A stretch of DNA of 64,000 nt, taken from assembly GCF_029855045.1 (NCBI RefSeq), contig NZ_CP123228.1, positions 4,712,001-4,776,000 on the forward strand, written 5' to 3'. This DNA comes from Piscinibacter sp. XHJ-5 (GTDB lineage Bacteria > Pseudomonadota > Gammaproteobacteria > Burkholderiales > Burkholderiaceae_C). The notes beneath the pieces are model-generated. The model worked only from the letters and a program-made list of their open reading frames with translations. It made no database searches and was not told the DNA's origin. The position numbers were made by a program, and so were the translations under genes. Positions 36,431 to 44,951 of this stretch are shown piece after piece; the stretch's first letter is position 1, and every line of letters starts with the position of its first letter.

Positions 36431-37122
36431 AGGCCCGGGATGCCGCCCTGCTGCTGGCCCTCTTAGCGGCCTCTGCCCTCCCCTGGCGTGTGCACGCGCA
36501 GGTGCCGCCCACGGCCACTGAAGCGGCGGCGTACCAGGGCCTGCATGCTGCGGTGTACCGAGGCGACCTGGCCGGGATCAAGCAGCTGGCCGCCGACAAG
36601 GCGGCGCTGGAAGCGCGCGACGGCGCCGGCCGCACACCGTTGCACGTGGCCACGTTTGCACGCCGGCCACAGGCAGTGCAGGCGTTGCTGCAAGCCGGCG
36701 CCGACCACGCGGCGTTGGAACAGGGGCGCTACGACGCCGTCACCATCGCCGCCGTGGCCGACGACGAGGAAACGCTGCGGGTGCTGCTGGCCGCAGGTGC
36801 CAGCGCCAGGCTCACCACCAGCCGTTATGACGGCACTGCGTTGATCGCCGCCGCGCACCTCGGCCACGACGGCGTCGTGCGCCTCCTCATCAAGGCCGGC
36901 GCGCCGCTGGACCACGTGAACAACCTGCACTGGACCGCGGTGATCGAGGCGATCGTGCTGGGTGACGGCGGCGCTCGACATCAGGCCACGCTGAAGGCGC
37001 TGCTGGACGCTGGCGCCAGCACGCAACTGGCCGACCGCAGCGGCGCCACGCCGTTGCAACTGGCGCGTGCGCGCGGCTACGGCACGATGGTGGAAATGCT
37101 GCAGGCCGCCGGCGCGCGCTGA
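36427..37122 (+). CDS. Periplasmic ankyrin-repeat protein
   Basis: A 231-residue protein with a signal peptide (LLLALLAASALPWRVHAQ, cleavage after HAQ) and about five ankyrin repeats: GLHAAVYRGDLAGIKQL, GRTPLHVATFARRPQAVQAL, YDAVTIAAVADDEETLRVLL, GTALIAAAHLGHDGVVRLLI, GATPLQLARARGYGTMVEML. Ankyrin proteins bind other proteins; the partner is unknown. It starts at a GTG that overlaps the GFA stop, pointing to translational coupling with that gene. Confidence 0.85.
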   Translation: MKARDAALLLALLAASALPWRVHAQVPPTATEAAAYQGLHAAVYRGDLAGIKQLAADKAALEARDGAGRTPLHVATFARRPQAVQALLQAGADHAALEQGRYDAVTIAAVADDEETLRVLLAAGASARLTTSRYDGTALIAAAHLGHDGVVRLLIKAGAPLDHVNNLHWTAVIEAIVLGDGGARHQATLKALLDAGASTQLADRSGATPLQLARARGYGTMVEMLQAAGAR

Positions 37123-37169
37123 CACGCGGCGGTGCGCGACAAGGCTTGCTCCCCGAAACGGGGACCGGT

Positions 37170-37469
37170 CTATTGATCGCGGTTGTCGTTGTCGAGACGA
37201 GCGGACAGCAGCTCCAACACCAGGTCGCTTGATGCCTTCGCCACGCAAGGCAGTATCCAGCCCTCGGCCTGTTCTTCGCGCGACAGGCCTGGCCACTCGA
37301 TCGTGTGCGTCGCACTCCCCGAGAGCACCCTGCAGCGGCAGGTGCGGCAGGTCCCGTTGCGGCAGGACACCGGCAGACGCTGACCGGCGGCGAGCGCGGC
37401 CTGGAGGATGGTCTGCCGCTCGTCCGCGACAAACGTCCCGCCCGCGGGATGAAGCGTGATGCGCGTCAT
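37170..37469 (-). CDS. 2Fe-2S ferredoxin
   Basis: A 99-residue plant-type ferredoxin. Cluster ligands fit C-x4-C-x2-C: SCRNGTCRTC, with the distant fourth Cys in WILPCVAKASSDL. The N-terminus ITLHPAGGTFVADERQTILQAALAAGQRLP has the usual beta-grasp start. It would carry electrons to an oxygenase or other partner. Its start overlaps the stop of the HxlR gene upstream by 4 nt (ATGA), so both are cotranslated. Confidence 0.9.
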   Translation of the reverse strand: MTRITLHPAGGTFVADERQTILQAALAAGQRLPVSCRNGTCRTCRCRVLSGSATHTIEWPGLSREEQAEGWILPCVAKASSDLVLELLSARLDNDNRDQ

Positions 37470-37924
37470 TGCGTTTCGATGCCGGCGCCGCAGACCGCAC
37501 GTGGGTCCGCAGCAATGTCCGGTGTCCCCTCGCAAGCGCGGAAATCCTGATGCGCCATGCCCCAGCGCCGAATCGCTTCGGCCACCGGCAGCAGCGACCG
37601 GCCGTGCGGCGTCAGCGCGTAGATCACCGGGGCGGGCACCCGGCCCCGCGGTTCGCGGTCGAGCAGTCCGTCAGCCTGCATTTCCCGCAGTTGCTGCGCC
37701 AGCACCTTTGCGCTCATCTCCGGCAGGCTGCGTCGCAGCGCCGCGAAGTGCATGGGACCATCGGAGAGCCGGTACACGATGAACAACTTCCAGCGCCCGC
37801 CCAACGCGGCGAGCGCGGCCGTGAGCGCGCATCCGGACACCGCGTTGGCACGCGCGACGCGCGGACCGTTACCTGCAGGTGCCTTCTTGGTGCCAACGAT
37901 GGTGCTGGCTACAGTCGTTTCCAT
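37466..37924 (-). CDS. HxlR-family transcriptional regulator
   Basis: A 152-residue winged-helix regulator: CALTAALAALGGRWKLFIVYRL (first helices with the family Cys and GGRWK), FAALRRSLPEMSAKVLAQQLREM (recognition region) and the wing GRVPAPVIYALTPHGRSLLPV. The conserved Cys may sense redox state or electrophiles. The start ATG overlaps the divergent lipoprotein gene's ATG by two bases, so the two cannot both use a conventional upstream promoter unless one starts further inside. Cotranscribed with ferredoxin. Confidence 0.85.
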   Translation of the reverse strand: METTVASTIVGTKKAPAGNGPRVARANAVSGCALTAALAALGGRWKLFIVYRLSDGPMHFAALRRSLPEMSAKVLAQQLREMQADGLLDREPRGRVPAPVIYALTPHGRSLLPVAEAIRRWGMAHQDFRACEGTPDIAADPRAVCGAGIETQ

Positions 37925-38531
37925 GTGCTGGATCCCTGCTCTGCGCGCTGTGCGCGTCGCCGTTGTCGTCATGGCCGTTGCCGTTGTCGCAGCTTGCGCA
38001 GAACCCTCGCTGCCGCCGAGCCCGGGCCATGATAGGGCGCCCGTGATGCCTCACACGCCGGACGGCACGCCGCGCGATTTCGATTTCGAGCACGGCCGCT
38101 GGCGCACGTCGGTCCGAAGGCTCGTGCAGCCACTGAGCGGCTCGCCACAGTGGGCCGACTACATGGGCACCACCACTGTCCATCCCTTGCTCGGCGGGCG
38201 GGCCAATCTCGCCGAGCTGGAGGTCGCCGGCCCGCTGGGCCGCATCGAAGGGGTCTCGTTGCGCCTGTTCGACACGCGACGCCAGCGCTGGACGCTGAAC
38301 TTCTCCAACGCAACGGGCGGCACGCTGGAACTGCCCATGACGGGCGGCTTCGACGGCGGCCGGCACGGCGTCTTCTACAGCGCCGAGACGTTCAACGGCA
38401 AGCCGATCCTCGCGCGATTCCTCATCGACGTCCTGGACGCCGATCACTGCCGTTTCGAGCAGGCGTTTTCGGTTGACGGCGGGGCGAGCTGGGAAGTCAA
38501 CTGGATTGCGTTTGATACGCGGTTGCGTTGA
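37923..38531 (+). CDS. Lipoprotein with a DUF1579-like domain
   Basis: A 202-residue protein. MCWIPALRAVRVAVVVMAVAVVAAC is a lipoprotein signal with lipobox VAAC. The mature domain resembles DUF1579-like beta-barrels: DFEHGRWRTSVRRLVQPLSG, GRANLAELEV, RLFDTRRQRWTLNF, DADHCRFEQAFSVDGGASWE. A binding function is likely; the ligand is unknown. The start chosen is the first with a proper signal sequence, but it overlaps the divergent regulator's start; a later ATG (37971) would lack the positively charged N-region. Confidence 0.7.
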   Translation: MCWIPALRAVRVAVVVMAVAVVAACAEPSLPPSPGHDRAPVMPHTPDGTPRDFDFEHGRWRTSVRRLVQPLSGSPQWADYMGTTTVHPLLGGRANLAELEVAGPLGRIEGVSLRLFDTRRQRWTLNFSNATGGTLELPMTGGFDGGRHGVFYSAETFNGKPILARFLIDVLDADHCRFEQAFSVDGGASWEVNWIAFDTRLR

Positions 38532-38810
38532 TCACTTTGCGCGGCCCCACGGGCCAAGACGGTAAAGGCTGGGCCGGCCGACCCCAAGTCGCTGCGGCGT
38601 TCGCTGAACTCCTTCTTGGGTGCAGAGGCGACGGAGGACCACGTCGAGCAAACACTTGGTCGCCTGATGGACCAGGGCAGCAGTGAGATGGACTCGGCAG
38701 CAGGCGTCTCCTATCCCGCGTTTTCTGTGCCCCCGCCGGCAACGACTAGCGCTTGCGCGCTGGGGCAGCCAGAATCCCCGCGATCCGAAGATCACGTCAG
38801 GGAGAGGAAA

Positions 38811-39686
38811 TTGTCGAGACGTCGAAAAACCAGTCCAGCCGAAGCCCTGCTGGAGCTCGTGTCGCGAATGCCATGGTGGGTGGGCATTGCGTTGGCGGTC
38901 GGCATCTACCTGCTGCTGCATGACTGGGCTGGTCGACCGGTACCCGTCAGCACACAGCCCGGGCAGCTCGGAGCGATGGTCACACAGGCGATGTGGCGCT
39001 CGTTGGCCAGCGTCGGGCAGTACATCTTGCCGGTGATCTGTCTGGTCGGGGCCGGTGCTTCGGCGTGGCGTCGGAACAGGCGACAACGACTCATCGCTGA
39101 CGTGGCCCAGAGTCTGGCCGCAGACGTCCTCGACGGAATGGGCTGGCATGAGTTCGAGAAGCTGGTCGGCGAGGCCTTTCGGCTGCAGGGCTACCGCGTG
39201 GCGGAGACCGGTGGCGGCGGAGCCGATGGTGGCGTCGACCTCCTGCTGACCAAGGGCACCGAGAAGTTCCTCGTGCAATGCAAGCAGTGGCGAGCATTCA
39301 AGGTGGGCGTCGAGGTCGTTCGAGAACTCTACGGCGTGATGGCCGCACGAGGCGCAACGGGCGGCTTCGTGGTGACGTCGGGTCGATTCACCGAGGATGC
39401 TGCGGCCTTCGCGAAGGGCCGCAACATCCAATTGATCGACGGCCCGCAGCTGCATGCATTGATCCGAACGGTTCGGGGCGCAGCGCCAAACCCGTCGATC
39501 GCCCTCACCCAGCCACAGCCAGCCACCGCAGGAGCGGCGGCAATCGATGCATCGACCGCGCCTGCATGCCCGGTGTGTGCCAAGGCGATGGTCAGGCGGG
39601 TCGCGCGGCGCGGGGGCAATGCCGGTGGCGAGTTCTGGGGCTGCTCGGGGTATCCGGCCTGCCGGGGCACGAGGGCGGTCGGCTGA
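38811..39686 (+). CDS. Membrane-anchored Mrr-like restriction endonuclease with a topoisomerase-type zinc finger
   Basis: A 291-residue protein starting at a TTG with GGAGAGGAAA upstream (MSRRRKTSPAEALLEL). Two hydrophobic helices (about 22-37 and 66-86) anchor it in the inner membrane. The Mrr-type PD-(D/E)xK nuclease domain follows: EFEKLVGEAFRLQGYRV, GGVDLLL with Asp143, and VQCKQW with Gln156/Lys158. The C-terminus is a zinc ribbon (CPVCAKAMVRR...GCSGYPACRG) as in topoisomerase I. Type IV-like cleavage of modified DNA, or recycling of DNA ends at the membrane, is inferred from family. An ORF start further upstream is less likely. Confidence 0.8.
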   Translation: MSRRRKTSPAEALLELVSRMPWWVGIALAVGIYLLLHDWAGRPVPVSTQPGQLGAMVTQAMWRSLASVGQYILPVICLVGAGASAWRRNRRQRLIADVAQSLAADVLDGMGWHEFEKLVGEAFRLQGYRVAETGGGGADGGVDLLLTKGTEKFLVQCKQWRAFKVGVEVVRELYGVMAARGATGGFVVTSGRFTEDAAAFAKGRNIQLIDGPQLHALIRTVRGAAPNPSIALTQPQPATAGAAAIDASTAPACPVCAKAMVRRVARRGGNAGGEFWGCSGYPACRGTRAVG

Positions 39687-39873
39687 GGTCAGTGCCAGTG
39701 GGGGCTAACGCAAGGCGGATGGTGGGTGGAAGCAATGCATGCATGCCATTGCGCACCGCCACGACACTGACCGGCGGCTCACTACAGGCCGCTGTCGCAG
39801 TCTCCGCTGGAGGGTCCCGTCGGCCATGCGCAATGGTAGCTGGTGCTGCCGCGCTTGCATGAATGTTGGAACT

Positions 39874-39935
39874 GGGTGCTATGCGTCATAGCGTCTTAGA
39901 CTGGATAGACTGGAAGCCCAGGGGGCATAGCACCC
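39874..39935. repeat. Structured element with 10-bp inverted ends and a 9-bp tandem repeat
   Basis: GGGTGCTATG (39874-39883) is exactly matched by CATAGCACCC (39926-39935). Inside, the left arm can alternatively fold with an adjacent GCTATG-CGT-CATAGC hairpin, and TAGACTGGA occurs twice in tandem (39897-39914). Two mutually exclusive folds are possible, as in a regulatory RNA or recombination site; no function is established. Confidence 0.5.
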
Positions 39936-40102
39936 GGCACAACCTGTGCCCGACAAGTCCCCTAGTTTGGAACCAGCTATTCCGCTGACATCCTTGGCCT
40001 AGGGACCGTCTGCGATCCACAAGTGCGCCGCCGGCTTGTGCGTCGCCCCAAGGGGTGTTTGGATGTGAGACTGAGGAGCATGATGCGAACCGCAAAACGG
40101 GT

Positions 40103-40130
40103 GGGCGGTGTCCTCTTTTGCGGACACCCA
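40103..40130 (+). promoter_or_regulatory. Hairpin just upstream of the 2TM protein gene
   Basis: GGTGTCC (40107-40113) and GGACACC (40122-40128) form a 7-bp stem with an 8-nt T-rich loop, 20 nt before the start codon. It could attenuate transcription or affect translation of the leader. Confidence 0.35.
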
Positions 40131-40148
40131 TGAACCACTCAGTCAGGC

Positions 40149-40796
40149 ATGCTTAACGATCGACTCTCCTGGGCATCGACCGCTGCGACCGTAGCAGTGA
40201 TGTTCTTCGCCATAGTCTGGCTACAGCCGCTCATCCGCGGTTTGGAACCAGTCCTCGCTGCCGCAAGCGGCGTCGCGGGCGCCGTTGCCTCCCTTGGAGT
40301 CTATCGCCTACTTTCCAGTGCTTTTCTCTGGCTCTTTGGCAACAGTCTTGTTCTTCGTAGACTCATTCTCGGCAAGAGCTTTCTCGAAGGAACTTGGATT
40401 GGTCACTATATGCACGAAGAAGAGCATCGCTTCACGATTGAGTTCGTCGATCAAGCTTCCGGGACTACCGTGATTCACGGACGTGAGTTCGATTCGGCGG
40501 GCAAGACACGAGCATCCTGGGCTTCTGACACGGTCTCCATTGATATCGAGCGCATGCACCTTGTTTACGCCTACACATGCAAGGTGTTCGTACGCAAGCA
40601 CGTGCAGGAGGGACTCGGAGTCTTCACCCTGGTACGTGAGTCCAGCGAGAAGGCGCCAACGAAGCTGGACGGATACGCAGTTGACCTTATCGATGGGGAC
40701 CGCGATCCGAATACTGAGTACAAAATTTGCGATGAACCACTCCCAGATGAGGAGTCTTTGGCCGAAGCTAGGAAGCGCTTCAACGTCACTGAATGA
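40149..40796 (+). CDS. 2TM beta-strand-rich protein resembling the Cap15-type effector
   Basis: A 215-residue protein with two N-terminal membrane helices (about 10-30 and 36-60) and a beta-rich C-terminal part: FLEGTWIGHYMHEEEHRF, TIEFVDQ, TTVIHGREFDSAGK, MHLVYAYTCKVFV, GVFTLVRE. This layout resembles the SMODS-associating 2TM beta-rich effector (Cap15) of CBASS phage defence, but no cyclic-nucleotide synthase or other CBASS gene is near; the link is only by architecture. Codon use is less GC-biased than in neighbouring genes, suggesting transfer. The gap to the DUF2971 gene on the same strand is 68 bp. Confidence 0.55.
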   Translation: MLNDRLSWASTAATVAVMFFAIVWLQPLIRGLEPVLAAASGVAGAVASLGVYRLLSSAFLWLFGNSLVLRRLILGKSFLEGTWIGHYMHEEEHRFTIEFVDQASGTTVIHGREFDSAGKTRASWASDTVSIDIERMHLVYAYTCKVFVRKHVQEGLGVFTLVRESSEKAPTKLDGYAVDLIDGDRDPNTEYKICDEPLPDEESLAEARKRFNVTE

Positions 40797-40864
40797 CGCG
40801 GGTCTGGACCTCAACGACCCAATAGCCAAGCCTCACTTTGGACCCTTCGCAGATTGGATGTCCG

Positions 40865-41848
40865 ATGCAAGAGTCGAACACCGCCAAGATTTTGCCGCCC
40901 AATTCGCTGTACAAATATTTCTCGAGGGCGGGCGTCCTGCGGTTTTTGAGCGGCTTCAGACTTCGCTTCTCACCGCCCTGCGTCTTCAATGACCCATTCG
41001 AAGCGTTGCCCTCCATATCGGGGATGCAAGGTGAATTGGGTGAGGAGTCGGATGAGATCGCGATGCACAACCATCTCCAGGCAGCGCTTGCGCGGTCCAT
41101 TGGAGGCAATGTCGGAATCTTGTGCTTGTCGGAGGATCCGCTGAATCTCTTAATGTGGGGTCACTATGCGAATGCGCACCAAGGCGCAGTGGTCGAATTC
41201 GATGCGTCGAACGAGTTTTTCTCAGGATCCAGGACACCACTTGGGTTCCATCAGTTTCTCCGCAAGGTCGATTACAGCGACGCACGTCCGGAATTGCCTC
41301 TGGAGCACTTTCGCCGTCACAAGATGGGGTTTCTGAACGATCATGGATCGGGCTGGCTTGAATTGCTTCGCGCCGAGCATCCGATTTTTTCCACGAAGAG
41401 TCGAGACTGGTCGTATGAAAGGGAGTGGAGGCTCGTGCGCCAGTTAGTCGGACCCGAAGACCCGTTAAGTAGTCGGCCAAAGGCAACGCAGATGTACGTT
41501 GGATTGCATGTGTCCGCGGCCTACGCACAAGATCCGCAACCTTCGGATGTCGAAATCGCGCCTGTTCCGCTCGATTGCGTGAAGGCGGTCTATCTTGGAG
41601 CGCGGTCACGAACCTATACAGGGGATATGCCCGACTTCGAGGCAGAAGTCTGGGGACGCTTGTCGAAGTCGCACGACGCGCGACACATTCGCATCTTCGA
41701 AGCGCGGTTCCATCCGGAGAACTTCGCGATGCTCGCCTACGATCTTCGAGACGTTGAAGACGTCCGCAAGAACGTTTCCCGTCATGAGTTCAAGACGCGG
41801 CGTGACGGCCTCGAAGCTGTCCCCTTTCAGCGGCGACGCAAGAAGTGA
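40865..41848 (+). CDS. DUF2971 family protein
   Basis: A 327-residue protein with the DUF2971 signature: SLYKYFSRAGVLRFL, LRFSPPCVFNDPFEALP, LCLSEDPLNLLMWGHYANAH, VVEFDASN and STKSRDWSYEREWRLVRQ. The function of DUF2971 is unknown; it is common in accessory islands. No signal peptide. Start MQESNTAK is preferred over a TTG 27 nt earlier. Third-position G/C bias is lower than in the core genes on either side. It follows the 2TM protein by 68 bp and is probably cotranscribed with it. Confidence 0.8.
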   Translation: MQESNTAKILPPNSLYKYFSRAGVLRFLSGFRLRFSPPCVFNDPFEALPSISGMQGELGEESDEIAMHNHLQAALARSIGGNVGILCLSEDPLNLLMWGHYANAHQGAVVEFDASNEFFSGSRTPLGFHQFLRKVDYSDARPELPLEHFRRHKMGFLNDHGSGWLELLRAEHPIFSTKSRDWSYEREWRLVRQLVGPEDPLSSRPKATQMYVGLHVSAAYAQDPQPSDVEIAPVPLDCVKAVYLGARSRTYTGDMPDFEAEVWGRLSKSHDARHIRIFEARFHPENFAMLAYDLRDVEDVRKNVSRHEFKTRRDGLEAVPFQRRRKK

Positions 41849-42255
41849 TCACCGTCTGGTAGAGCGTAAGCACCGCGCATCCTGAGCGTCGACGTTTGCG
41901 TTTCGCTGCGCGAGACAACGGCGCGTCGATGTCGTCGGCGACAGTCTCGGTGTCCCGATGCCAGCAATTCGCACTAGAGCCACCCGAACAGGTAATGGTG
42001 TGTAGGCTGCCAGCACGAACGACCGCGCGACCGCGGCCGTCGGGCAAGGATTTCCTTGACGACGTTGGCGAAGGGCAAGTTCCAAGGTACACCGGTCACT
42101 CGCCCGGGCGGCACGCCAACGACAGGTTTCGTAGGTTGCTGCCGCTCAGTTCCCAAACGCGAGTGACCGAGTCCAGTCTTTTCCTGCCTTAACTGCACAA
42201 ACGCGACCGACAGCTCACAGCGGCAGGGAACGCACCCGAGCGACAGATGCGGCGT
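41849..42255. other. 407-bp region without a supported gene
   Basis: Short ORFs on both strands overlap one another, and none resembles a known family. GC content rises again here compared with the two genes to the left, marking the right edge of the accessory patch. Confidence 0.4.
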
Positions 42256-42945
42256 CTACGGATTGAGTGCCCGCTGCTGCCACGGCCATGTGTGAGCCCC
42301 GCAGCGAGCGGCCCTGTGCTTCACGCGCAAAGCCACCACGAATGCCACCCCGGCCAGGAAAAGTTCGAAGGTAGCCGGCTCGGGAATGCCGTAGAGGACC
42401 AGACCCAATGACCCGAGCGATCCGGTCTGAAACGGGCTGTCCGGAGACAACGCGATCAATGTCTCGGAATAGCTGTAGTGGTCGGCCTGAACGCACAACG
42501 TGGCGTAGACGGCGTAGAGCGGTTGGCCTCCGGCAGCGAATGTCCGTTGATCAACCACATTGGCACACAGGCTCAAGTTAACCAGGCGGTTGTCGCGTAC
42601 CGAGGCAGCGAACGTCATGCCATTGAACGGCGCTCCGGGCGAAGGGTCGACGCGAGCGTGTCCGATGTTGACGAAGGCGCCCGCTGCCTGCGCCGCGGTG
42701 ATCGGCGTCCCATCCGGCGCTCTTGCCGCGCCGGGCCGGTCATAGAACCATTCGTAGGTACCGTCGGGAATGGGACTGGGGCCCTCGATCACCACCTGTC
42801 CGAGGATACTCGGATCCGTCAGATCGCCTCCCGTGCGAAGGAGCCTGAAATGTCCGTCGGCAAGTTGGGCGTGAGCCGCTGCGCCAGCGGTAAGCAAGAG
42901 CGCGGCGAACATGCGGCGGCGAACAACGTGGGATAGAAAGCCCAT
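42256..42945 (-). CDS. PEP-CTERM sorting-domain protein
   Basis: A 229-residue exported protein with a signal peptide (RRMFAALLLTAGAAAHAQ, cleavage after HAQ) and at its end the PEP-CTERM sorting signal: IPEPATFELFLAG, a hydrophobic helix and a basic tail (ALRVKHRAARCG). In the PEP-CTERM/exosortase system such proteins are sorted to the surface, usually in polysaccharide-forming bacteria. The mature domain is unremarkable (FVNIGHARVDPSPGAP). No exosortase is seen in the window, so it must be elsewhere. Confidence 0.85.
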   Translation of the reverse strand: MGFLSHVVRRRMFAALLLTAGAAAHAQLADGHFRLLRTGGDLTDPSILGQVVIEGPSPIPDGTYEWFYDRPGAARAPDGTPITAAQAAGAFVNIGHARVDPSPGAPFNGMTFAASVRDNRLVNLSLCANVVDQRTFAAGGQPLYAVYATLCVQADHYSYSETLIALSPDSPFQTGSLGSLGLVLYGIPEPATFELFLAGVAFVVALRVKHRAARCGAHTWPWQQRALNP

Positions 42946-43376
42946 GAGTCTCTCCTCACAAGGTCTCCCGGCGTGGTTGCAATCTTGCGCTCATCAAGCC
43001 ATTGGCCTGCCTTTCACATCAACGGCGTCTTGGTTTTGATTCAGTGTCGAGCAGGGCGGGCCGTCAGCAAGCGACTCGCAGCGCCAGTTCGTCACCTCAT
43101 ATTGCGGACGCTGCAAGCAGAGCCTTCAGCTCACCGCCTGGATAAGCGGTCGGACCACCGGTTTTGAGCTTGGTCGGTCGTCCGCCGCGAGAGCGGCTCA
43201 CCGACGGCTTGCGGTGAGCACCGTCATTCGAACGTTGAACGTCGAATGTCGCAGACCAGTCTGGCGCGGTCCGTCGCGCCGCCGGGTCTTCCCGCCGGCG
43301 CGCTTGCCGTACGGTGAGTGGCTCTGGTAGTTTGAGCGTGGGGCCCTGATACGAACCAGAGCAACCGGGAGGGAAC
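42946..43376. other. 431-bp intergenic region with a perfect hairpin
   Basis: No gene is recognised. CATTCGA (43225-43231) and TCGAATG (43242-43248) form a 7-bp stem. The promoter of the following membrane-protein gene probably lies in the last 130 bp. Confidence 0.4.
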
Positions 43377-44771
43377 ATGGACATCAACTGTTCAGCGAGA
43401 TTGGAGTTGTCCGGGTGGCTGGCATGGCTCGGTCTCGGTCCGTCCAACATCGGCCGCGCCGCAGCGGGCGTCCTGATCGTTCTGGTCCTGGCCGCTTGCC
43501 TGGCGCTCCTTCGCCATCAGACGAAGCGCCTGACCGTGGTGTCCAGGGCGGACGTGCGTCCTTACGCGGGAGCACTCCACTGCCTGGCACCCGCCTGCTG
43601 GACCCTCGCCGTGTTTGGAGCTCTGCTCGCGGCCTACTTCGCCTCCGGCTTCTACCGGAAGTTCAACCCCGACCTCATCGCCTTCCTGAACCCGCGACCC
43701 GCTCCGCTGAATCACCCTGCAGAGATGGCAGCGAGAGGCGTCTGGGCCGCCACGTTCTGTGCGGTCCTTCTGGGTTCGATCGCGGTCTGCTGGGTCGGTG
43801 CCCGGGTCTATTGGGCCACAGCATGCCGCCAGACGACATCGATCCTGTACCGGCTCCTGCCGCTCGCGCTTGTGCCGGTGGTGAGCCTGCTGCTGCTCGG
43901 CGCACTCGACTTGTTGCCAGCCTTCGGCTCCGAAACGTCGGCGCTCATGCTCTGCAGCACCTGGAACCGCAACGGGCTGGGCTATCTCGGGCCCACGACC
44001 GATGGCCTCAACGTAGTGGCCATCGCGGTAGTCGTCGTTGCGGCGACCAGCTTCTGTCTACTGCGGTGGGGCGTCCACGCGGCGACGCAGGCGACCCCGG
44101 CCCCGCTGCAGGAAGGATCGTCAAGGGCGGCGGTACGTGCCTTCGGCGCCACGCGGTTGTCGGTTGCCAGGGACGCGCACTCGATCCAGGCGCTGATGGA
44201 CTACGCCCTGTACGCGGGCGCGGCGGCCCTCATCGCTGGACTGCTGGAGGTCGTGGCCACGCTGTCCTGGTCTTTCGCGCCGTTCCAATCGAGCGCCGAA
44301 CTGAAGGTCCAGGCCGATCTCTGCAAGGCAATGCAGTCAGCGGCTGCCGGCTCTGCACCTTCTGAAGCCGTCAAGAAGATCTGCGGCGACGTCGAGCAGC
44401 AGCTTCCCATGGCGGCCACCGTTGACGACCTGCGCAAGTTCACGCGCTCGGTCGGGATCATGTTCGGGGCGGTCTTCAGTGCGTTGCTTGCAGCCATGTA
44501 CCTGCCGGTGGCGCTGGCTCAGCAGGAGTTGGTCGACCTCCTGGCGCGCACCTCGCCCACGCCCGGGGAGCGCACCCCGCCCCAGCGGCAAAGCGCCGAC
44601 AAGGATTCGCGCGATCGAAGCAAAGGCGGCGAATCCGCCCGCGATCCCGCCACGCTGCCGCTCGACGGCGAACCAGAACTCAATCGAAGCACCCTCCAGC
44701 GTGCCTTCAACGTGCTCGCCGCGCTGGGCCCTCTGGCGGCCGCGATCGTCTCCGCCGTCTTTGGGCTGTAG
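43377..44771 (+). CDS. Large multi-pass membrane protein of unknown function
   Basis: A 464-residue protein with about seven predicted helices, among them AAAGVLIVLVLAACLALL, LAVFGALLAAYFASGF, LLPLALVPVVSLLLLGALDL, ALYAGAAALIAGLLEVVATL, GIMFGAVFSALLAAMYLPVAL and the C-terminal LAALGPLAAAIVSAVF. A Pro/Arg-rich cytoplasmic or periplasmic linker precedes the last helix. GGGAGGGA lies just before the ATG, a strong ribosome site. No family is recognised; no partner genes are near on the same strand. Confidence 0.7.
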   Translation: MDINCSARLELSGWLAWLGLGPSNIGRAAAGVLIVLVLAACLALLRHQTKRLTVVSRADVRPYAGALHCLAPACWTLAVFGALLAAYFASGFYRKFNPDLIAFLNPRPAPLNHPAEMAARGVWAATFCAVLLGSIAVCWVGARVYWATACRQTTSILYRLLPLALVPVVSLLLLGALDLLPAFGSETSALMLCSTWNRNGLGYLGPTTDGLNVVAIAVVVVAATSFCLLRWGVHAATQATPAPLQEGSSRAAVRAFGATRLSVARDAHSIQALMDYALYAGAAALIAGLLEVVATLSWSFAPFQSSAELKVQADLCKAMQSAAAGSAPSEAVKKICGDVEQQLPMAATVDDLRKFTRSVGIMFGAVFSALLAAMYLPVALAQQELVDLLARTSPTPGERTPPQRQSADKDSRDRSKGGESARDPATLPLDGEPELNRSTLQRAFNVLAALGPLAAAIVSAVFGL

Positions 44772-44951
44772 CGCCCCTCATCGACGGCAAGCGAGTGTGT
44801 GTCGCAATGGGGATGCGGCGTGGCGGCGGGTGCCAAACCTCGCTCATCAAAGGGTGAGGTACCCGCTGTGGGATGACCTGCCGTCCCTCGAGGCGCTCTT
44901 GCGCCCAGAAGCGGTCCTGGCTTGCGCCGCGACCTTCGTGAAGCCGACGAT

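Larger units (their letters stand above)
39687..40148. other. 462-bp intergenic region with structured, less GC-rich sequence
   Basis: No gene is seen. The right half is less GC-rich than its surroundings and holds an inverted-repeat element (39874-39935) and a hairpin (40103-40130). It marks the left boundary of the two-gene accessory patch. Confidence 0.5.

Noticed and set aside
41849..42198. Possible integrase or transposase remnant right of the DUF2971 gene
   Set aside because: Neither strand gives a recognisable recombinase peptide, and no direct repeats or tRNA end were found to mark an island.
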